Source: Thoreauomyces humboldtii
Taxonomy: Eukaryota > Chytridiomycota > Chytridiomycetes > Spizellomycetales > Powellomycetaceae
NCBI GenBank assembly: GCA_027596035.1
Contig: JADGJA010000755.1
Coordinates: 1 to 11,205 of the forward strand
Reading direction: 5' to 3'
DNA length: 11,205 nucleotides
Shown here: piece after piece, positions 7,219 to 11,205 of the stretch
Layout: every line of letters starts with the position of its first letter
How positions within the stretch are numbered: the stretch's first letter is position 1
Made by a program: the position numbers and the translations under genes
The notes under the pieces: generated by a model
Told to the model about the DNA's origin: nothing
Databases searched by the model: none
Seen by the model: the letters and a program-made list of their open reading frames with translations, nothing else

Positions 7219-8793
7219 ATGCAGCTCGTAAACCTGCTTCCCTTGGTTCTTTTGGCGGGCATTTCGGCGTGGTCAACAACCGTCTCGGCGCGACCTGCGG
7301 AAGGCACGCGGACACTCGTCGTTCTCCCCAGCGTCGAAGCAAAAGACTCTTACAGCACGTTCCTGGGTGGGCTCAAAGGTGGGTAGAGTGGTGCTGCCCA
7401 CTATGCTGCCACTTTCGTGAAAGGCGTGAAAGGCTAAGCAAACTGACATCAACTTCGCAATCGTTTAAAAAGAACGCGGACACTCCCTGACGTATAAACC
7501 AGCAACCGAGGAGAGCTTTGGACTAGTGGAATATGACGAGCGTTCGTTCGATCACTTTGTAGTTCTAGCGCCAGAAGTACCGAGTGAGTGCACGCGAGTC
7601 ACTGGACAACCAGTCCCCGACCACCGGAGGATAGATCTCCTGACCCGTTTCTTGTCACAGCTTTCGGCGGAGAACTTGGTGTGGCGAACCTTCTTGAGTT
7701 TGTCAACAAGGGTGGCAACGTGCTCCTTGCAGCTTCATCCTCGATTTCCGAAGCGATACGTGATTTCGCATACGAGTTCTCGGTTGATTTCGACGAATCC
7801 GGAACGGGAGTCATTGACCATTTTCATAAGGCCGATGCCTCCGATGCGACCCTCGTTGCCGCCTCCTCGTTTGTTGGAAACAAAGTGGCCGTTCCTCACA
7901 CCGTATCATCAGGCGCTCCCGTGCTGTTTCGCGGAGTCGGTCACCGGCTCACTGGAAAAAACGTCCTTATGCAGCCCCTTCTCACGGGATCCCCTACGGC
8001 GTACGCGTATGATCTTGCTGACAGGGAGGTGCTCGAGGGGGCTCCGTTGATCGGATCGGGACTCGTCTATGTGTCAGCTGTGCAAGCGCGGAACAACGCT
8101 CGGGTGGTGTTTGCCGGCAGCGTGGAGATGTTCTCGGACGACTTTGCGGATAGGGAGGTGGACGGACAAAAGTCCGGGAACAAGGCCTTCGTCGAGGCTG
8201 TGAGCAGGTGGGCGTTCCAAGAGACCGGTGTGCTTAGGGTCATGGGCAAGAAGCACCACCGCGTCAACGAGACGGACCAGCACGGGATCTACCGTATCAA
8301 GGACGATATGGTACGCCATGACTTTCTTACTTTGTAGCAGCTCTTCTTTGCGCTGACCTGATGTGATCTTCCCGTTCTTTCTTGATCCTTGTAGATTTAC
8401 GAGATTGCCGTCTCGGAATGGACAGGTTCTGATTGGCATCCATACTCCACCCGCGACATGCAGTTCGAGGCCGTCATGCTCGACCCGTACATCCGCACCA
8501 ACCTCGTGCCGTCCTCTTCCGGCATCTTTTCAGCCGCCTTTCGTCTACCCGATCAGTATGGCGTGTTCACCTTCAAGGTCGATTACCGTCGTCACGGATA
8601 CACTTGGATCGACGAGCGAGAGACGGTGCAGGTCCGCCCGTACAGGCATGACCAATACCCCCGCTTCCTCACCCAGGCGTTCCCGTACTACGTGAACGTC
8701 TTCTCGCTGGCGGCTGCGTTTGTGCTGTTCTCGGCCGTGTTCCTGTGGAACAAGGAAGTGCCGACCGTCGGACGCAAGATCAAGAGCTTGTGA
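7219..8793 (+). CDS. WBP1: Oligosaccharyltransferase 48-kDa subunit (Wbp1/OST48/DDOST)
   Basis: Four exons, 7219-7378, 7473-7583, 7661-8310 and 8395-8793, give 439 residues, matching the family length. Introns are 94, 77, 77-84 nt class with GTGGGT, GTGAGT and GTACGC donors. The protein is a non-catalytic core subunit of the ER oligosaccharyltransferase, which transfers the dolichol-linked glycan to Asn of nascent proteins. Residues 1-24 form a signal peptide with likely cleavage after VSA. The luminal part carries family landmarks: TLVVLPS near 32, ARVVFAGSVEMFSD, SGNKAFVEAVSRW followed by FQETGVLRV, and MLDPYIRTNL (335-344). One membrane helix (about 404-425) is followed by a 14-residue cytosolic tail. 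That tail ends in KIKSL, a KxKxx dilysine signal for ER retrieval, as in other Wbp1/OST48 proteins. The splice sites were chosen because they restore these motifs in frame. Confidence 0.94.
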
Positions 8794-9365
8794 ATGGGCA
8801 TCACGATTCTTTTGTCGGGTCTTGAAGCTGAAACATGAGATTTTATGACTGTTCTGGCTGTTCTGTTCTGCGGGAGGGGTGTGTTGCGCATCTGCTGTCG
8901 ACCTGGGTTCCAGCCGTTCCGTTCCTGCTGCGGTTTCCCGCCTTCCCTCGCTCGAGGTTCCTCGACATCCCCCGCCTTTAGTCCGTTTCCATCCCGTCTA
9001 TTCCTCACGCTTCCTCCCTTTCTATCTCGCAAACGCTTCGTCGCAGTCGTCGGCATCGGCCGCTGGTACGCTCTTCCATCTCCACCTCTGCCATCGTACC
9101 TCCCGCAAAAGTTACGCTCCGAAAGCGCGTCTGCAGCACTCGACGCTCTTACTGCACTTCTTTTCCCCACCTGAAATCCTCTGCTCGGGACTGGACTCTG
9201 CTCGGCACGGCTACTCGCCCTTCGACTCTCTGCGGCTTAGATCGATACCCACTCATATTCCCAGTCGTGACTTCCTGCAGCCTTGCGAGAATTTAAGCTC
9301 CAAAGCCCGACCTCTGCCGCACTCTGTTCCGTCCCTCTGGTCGAACCCTTCTCTTCTGACCCGAG
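8794..9365 (+). promoter_or_regulatory. Region between WBP1 and RAC1: WBP1 3' end and RAC1 promoter/leader
   Basis: This 572-bp gap lies between two genes on the same strand and shows no credible gene. From about 8930 it becomes strongly pyrimidine-rich with many CTTCC, TCTCGC and CCGTTTCC segments, typical of a fungal promoter and long 5' leader. Several open frames through it are low-complexity Ser/Pro/Phe translations of the C/T-rich DNA. No AATAAA was found for WBP1. Confidence 0.4.
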
Positions 9366-10385
9366 ATGCAAGCCATCAAATGCGTTGTCGTCGGTGACGG
9401 GTACGTGACCGCTTCTGGAAACACGCCTTGGGCAAACGGCTGGATGCCAGGAGCCCCCCCACGCCTTCAAGTGGGAGTGCTGACCTTGCGATTGGCCTTC
9501 TCTTTTTCCCCATGCCGTTTCGTATCATGATTCAGTGCCGTCGGAAAGACCTGCCGTAAGTGAAGGAGAAGCATGGGGCTATGGTTCGAAGATGATGAGA
9601 ATCTTGGGAGCTCACTCGGCGGGTGGTTCCCTTTCACAGTGCTCATCAGTTACACCACCAATGCTTTCCCCGGTGAATACATACCTACGGTGTAAGCGCT
9701 CTCTCTTTCGAAAATCCAGCTCGCACAGCCTTGCCCTTGGGAGACGACTCATCGTGCGAAACAATCCCCCGCAGGTTCGACAACTACTCGGCGAACGTGA
9801 TGGTGGACGGAAAACCCATCAACCTCGGACTGTGGGACACGGCCGGACAAGAAGATTACGACCGTCTTCGTCCCCTTTCCTACCCGCAGACGGACGTCTT
9901 CCTCATCTGCTTCTCCCTCGTGAGCCCGCCATCGTTCGAGAACGTCAGGACGAAGGTAAATGATGATGATGATGGAGAAAGGGCAGCGTGGAAGGTCCAG
10001 TGTGACTGTAGGGAGAAAGCAGTGTGACTGTAGGGAGAAAGCAGCAACCGTTTTTCTGACACCACAGAATGGTTGGTTCTTTTTTTGTCCACAGTGGTAC
10101 CCGGAGATCGGCCATCACGCGCCCAACACGCCCATCATCCTGGTCGGGACCAAGCTGGATCTCCGCGAGGACAAGGAGACGATCGAGAAGCTGCGGGAGA
10201 AGCGGACGGCGCCCATCACGTACCCGCAAGGGCTCCAGATGGCCAAGGAGGTGGGAGCCGTCAAGTACCTCGAGTGCTCGGCCCTCACCCAGAAGGGACT
10301 CAAGAACGTGTTCGACGAGGCCATCCGCGCCGTGCTCTGTCCCGTGGTGCCGTCCAAACGGGCAAAGAAGTGCAGCATCTTGTAG
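9366..10385 (+). CDS. RAC1: Rac1 small GTPase (Rho family)
   Basis: Five exons, 9366-9400, 9536-9555, 9640-9691, 9775-9955 and 10095-10385, join in phase to a 192-residue protein, exactly the length of animal Rac1. The four introns (135, 84, 83 and 139 nt) have good GT-AG ends. The P-loop GDGAVGKT (10-17) is split between exons 1 and 2. Switch I has YIPTVFDNYSA, and switch II has [14 protein letters not shown] with Trp56, the Rac marker where Cdc42 has Phe, and Gln61. TKLD (115-118) and SAL (158-160) are the remaining nucleotide-binding motifs. The tail KRAKKCSIL carries a polybasic patch and a CaaX box ending in Leu, predicting geranylgeranylation and plasma-membrane targeting. PITYPQG and ALTQKGLK also favour Rac over Cdc42. 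Fungal Rac controls actin polarity, hyphal growth and NADPH oxidase; formins and PAK kinases are established effectors. Confidence 0.97.
9999..10042 (+). repeat. RAC1: Perfect 22-bp tandem duplication inside RAC1 intron 4
   Basis: The unit AGTGTGACTGTAGGGAGAAAGC occurs twice head to tail (9999-10020 and 10021-10042) with no mismatch, each followed by AG. Each copy contains a GTGACTG that resembles a branch site and TAG and GCAG trinucleotides that could act as weak acceptors. A run of TGATGATGATGATGG lies just upstream at the 5' end of the intron. The true acceptor, after a T-rich tract, is at 10094. Confidence 0.95.
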
Positions 10386-10515
10386 ATTATTTTTCTCTCT
10401 CTCTATGAACGGAGGGGGCGAAAACGGGGAGGGGACGACGGAAATAGAATTGTGTGCCGAATTTTCCATGAACGAAGGAGAGAGAGAAAGAGAGAGAGAG
10501 AGATCCTTGACCGTA
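10386..10515. other. Convergent 3' region of RAC1 and the DEUBAD gene, with CT and GA runs
   Basis: Only 130 bp separate the stop codons of two converging genes. A TTTTCTCTCTCTCT run lies at 10391-10404 and a nearly pure GA run at 10478-10503. The two are complementary and could pair across a loop of about 73 nt. No AATAAA is present for either gene. Confidence 0.6.
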
Positions 10516-11199
10516 TCATGATGCCTTCCTCTTCCTCTTCTTCCTGTTGTTGTCCTTCGAATCCTGATGGCCACCATCATCATCATCATCATCATCGTCA
10601 TCGTCATCCTTGACGCCCCACTCCCTCTCGAACTCCCTCTCCTTCCAGCGGTCGTGCTTGTCCTTGTCGGACTCGATCCTGCGCGCCCTTGCCTCGACGT
10701 TCCTGGGTGCGTAGAAGCCGTCCCTCGTTGCCTGGGCGACGGTGGCCACGCACTCCCTGAGGTGGTGACCTGAGCGACGGAAAAAGTCCTCGTCCTGGTT
10801 GCCGTCGAGGAGGAGGATGGCGTCCTGATGGTCGTGGTCGTTGTCGTTGCGGTCGTGGGGAGGGAGGAGCCTTGCGAGGGAGACCCTTTCCTCCTGGGAG
10901 AAGGTGGCGAGGATGCCTGGGGTGAAGAGGGCCTTGAGTGCGTGGTCGTCCGCCCGTGCCACGATGGAGCGTCGGTTGACGAAGAGAGCTTGACTGCCTG
11001 TGACGGTCGCAGTTGGTGCTTGGGAGGAGCGGGAGGTGGTGGTGGTGGTTTTGGTGGGTCCCGAGGGAGGTGAGTCGAGGACGCGTTGTGTTCTCTGGCG
11101 AGGGCTTCGACGGATGGGAGCGGTGACTTTGGAAGGGGACGGGGGTTGAACGTCATCTGTGGAAGCCTGGACTGCCGTTTTCCGCTTCTTTGGTGGCAT
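10516..11199 (-). CDS. DEUBAD/ASXH-domain nuclear protein
   Basis: This single-exon frame of 227 residues starts MPPKKRKT and ends KKRKRKAS, so both ends carry nuclear-localisation-type basic clusters. Residues about 85-175 resemble the Asx homology (DEUBAD) domain. ALKALFTPGILATFSQEER is followed by LARLLPPHDR, then an acidic gap, EDFFRRSGHHLREC and GFYAPRNVEARARR. The order is the family one: a helix, then a FS.EE...L..LLP core, then DxxFF......WR/LRE and a Phe-x-Pro helix. DEUBAD domains of Asx/ASXL and NFRKB recruit and activate UCH37/BAP1-type deubiquitinases on chromatin. The N-terminal 80 residues are Ser/Thr/Pro-rich with a short Thr run. Residues 198-208 are eleven consecutive Asp, coded by 10576-10608, before the basic tail. 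The start lies six bases from the window edge and nothing upstream is visible, but the MPPKK beginning looks genuine. Domain assignment is by motif memory. Confidence 0.75.
   Translation of the reverse strand: MPPKKRKTAVQASTDDVQPPSPSKVTAPIRRSPRQRTQRVLDSPPSGPTKTTTTTSRSSQAPTATVTGSQALFVNRRSIVARADDHALKALFTPGILATFSQEERVSLARLLPPHDRNDNDHDHQDAILLLDGNQDEDFFRRSGHHLRECVATVAQATRDGFYAPRNVEARARRIESDKDKHDRWKEREFEREWGVKDDDDDDDDDDDGGHQDSKDNNRKKRKRKAS
10576..10608 (-). repeat. GAT/GAC triplet run coding an 11-Asp tract
   Basis: Eleven successive GAT or GAC codons, seen as an ATC/GTC run on the plus strand, encode the acidic tract in the DEUBAD-domain protein. Seven of them are pure GAT, so the run could vary in length between strains while keeping frame. 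Confidence 0.9.
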
Positions 11200-11205
11200 T
11201 AGGGG

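Noticed and set aside
9945..11156. A 403-codon minus-strand open frame antisense to RAC1 exon 5 and overlapping the DEUBAD gene
   Set aside because: It is low-complexity Ser/Thr/Pro/His translation, runs antisense through the highly conserved RAC1 last exon, and uses a frame other than the one with the recognisable DEUBAD domain and nuclear signals.
1..11205. tRNA or rRNA genes, CRISPR arrays, insertion sequences or intact transposons
   Set aside because: No cloverleaf-like boxes, regular spaced repeats, terminal inverted repeats or transposase/reverse-transcriptase motifs were seen on either strand.

Overview
The window looks like nuclear DNA of a fungus. Genes are densely packed on both strands, and most are split by short GT-AG introns (61-242 nt) with CTGAC-like branch sites. 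The protein set (Cox7a, DGAT2, Yra1/ALY, Wbp1, Rac1, a DEUBAD/ASXH protein) is eukaryotic, and the DGAT2 and Wbp1 sequences read as fungal. I cannot fix the phylum. A PTEN-type module joined to a proline-rich segment, plus a canonical Rac1, is compatible with an early-diverging lineage or a basidiomycete.

Layout from left to right. (1) Positions 1-2483, minus strand: the 5' part of a large gene that leaves the window at its left edge. One uninterrupted 2.3-kb exon follows a small first exon. It encodes a PTEN-like phosphatase fold, a tensin/PTEN-type C2 domain, a UBA-like domain, a long Ser/Pro-rich linker and the start of an FH1-like polyproline tract. No complete start-to-stop reading frame exists for it inside the window, so it is easily missed. 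(2) 2484-2947: divergent promoter. (3) 2948-3577, plus: a four-exon gene for a 72-residue cytochrome c oxidase subunit VIIa-like protein. (4) 3574-4055, minus: protein-like but broken reading frames, probably a gene relic or an unresolved multi-exon gene of unknown function. (5) 4514-5642, plus: three-exon DGAT2, 331 residues. (6) 5830-6994, minus: three-exon Yra1/ALY mRNA-export factor, 330 residues. (7) 6995-7218: short bidirectional promoter. (8) 7219-8793, plus: four-exon WBP1/OST48 subunit of oligosaccharyltransferase, 439 residues. (9) 9366-10385, plus: five-exon Rac1 GTPase, 192 residues. (10) 10516-11199, minus: single-exon nuclear protein with a DEUBAD/ASXH domain, 227 residues.

Most genes are housekeeping and do not form one pathway: respiration, triacylglycerol synthesis at the ER, mRNA export, N-glycosylation at the ER, actin/polarity signalling and chromatin. 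One possible thematic link is that formins are classical Rho/Rac-pathway effectors, so the PTEN-like candidate formin and Rac1 could act in the same process. Nothing in the sequence proves this. The PTEN-C2-UBA-polyproline gene is the most noteworthy item. Its architecture resembles plant class II formins (PTEN-C2-FH1-FH2) with an added UBA-like domain, and its phosphatase site appears degenerate.
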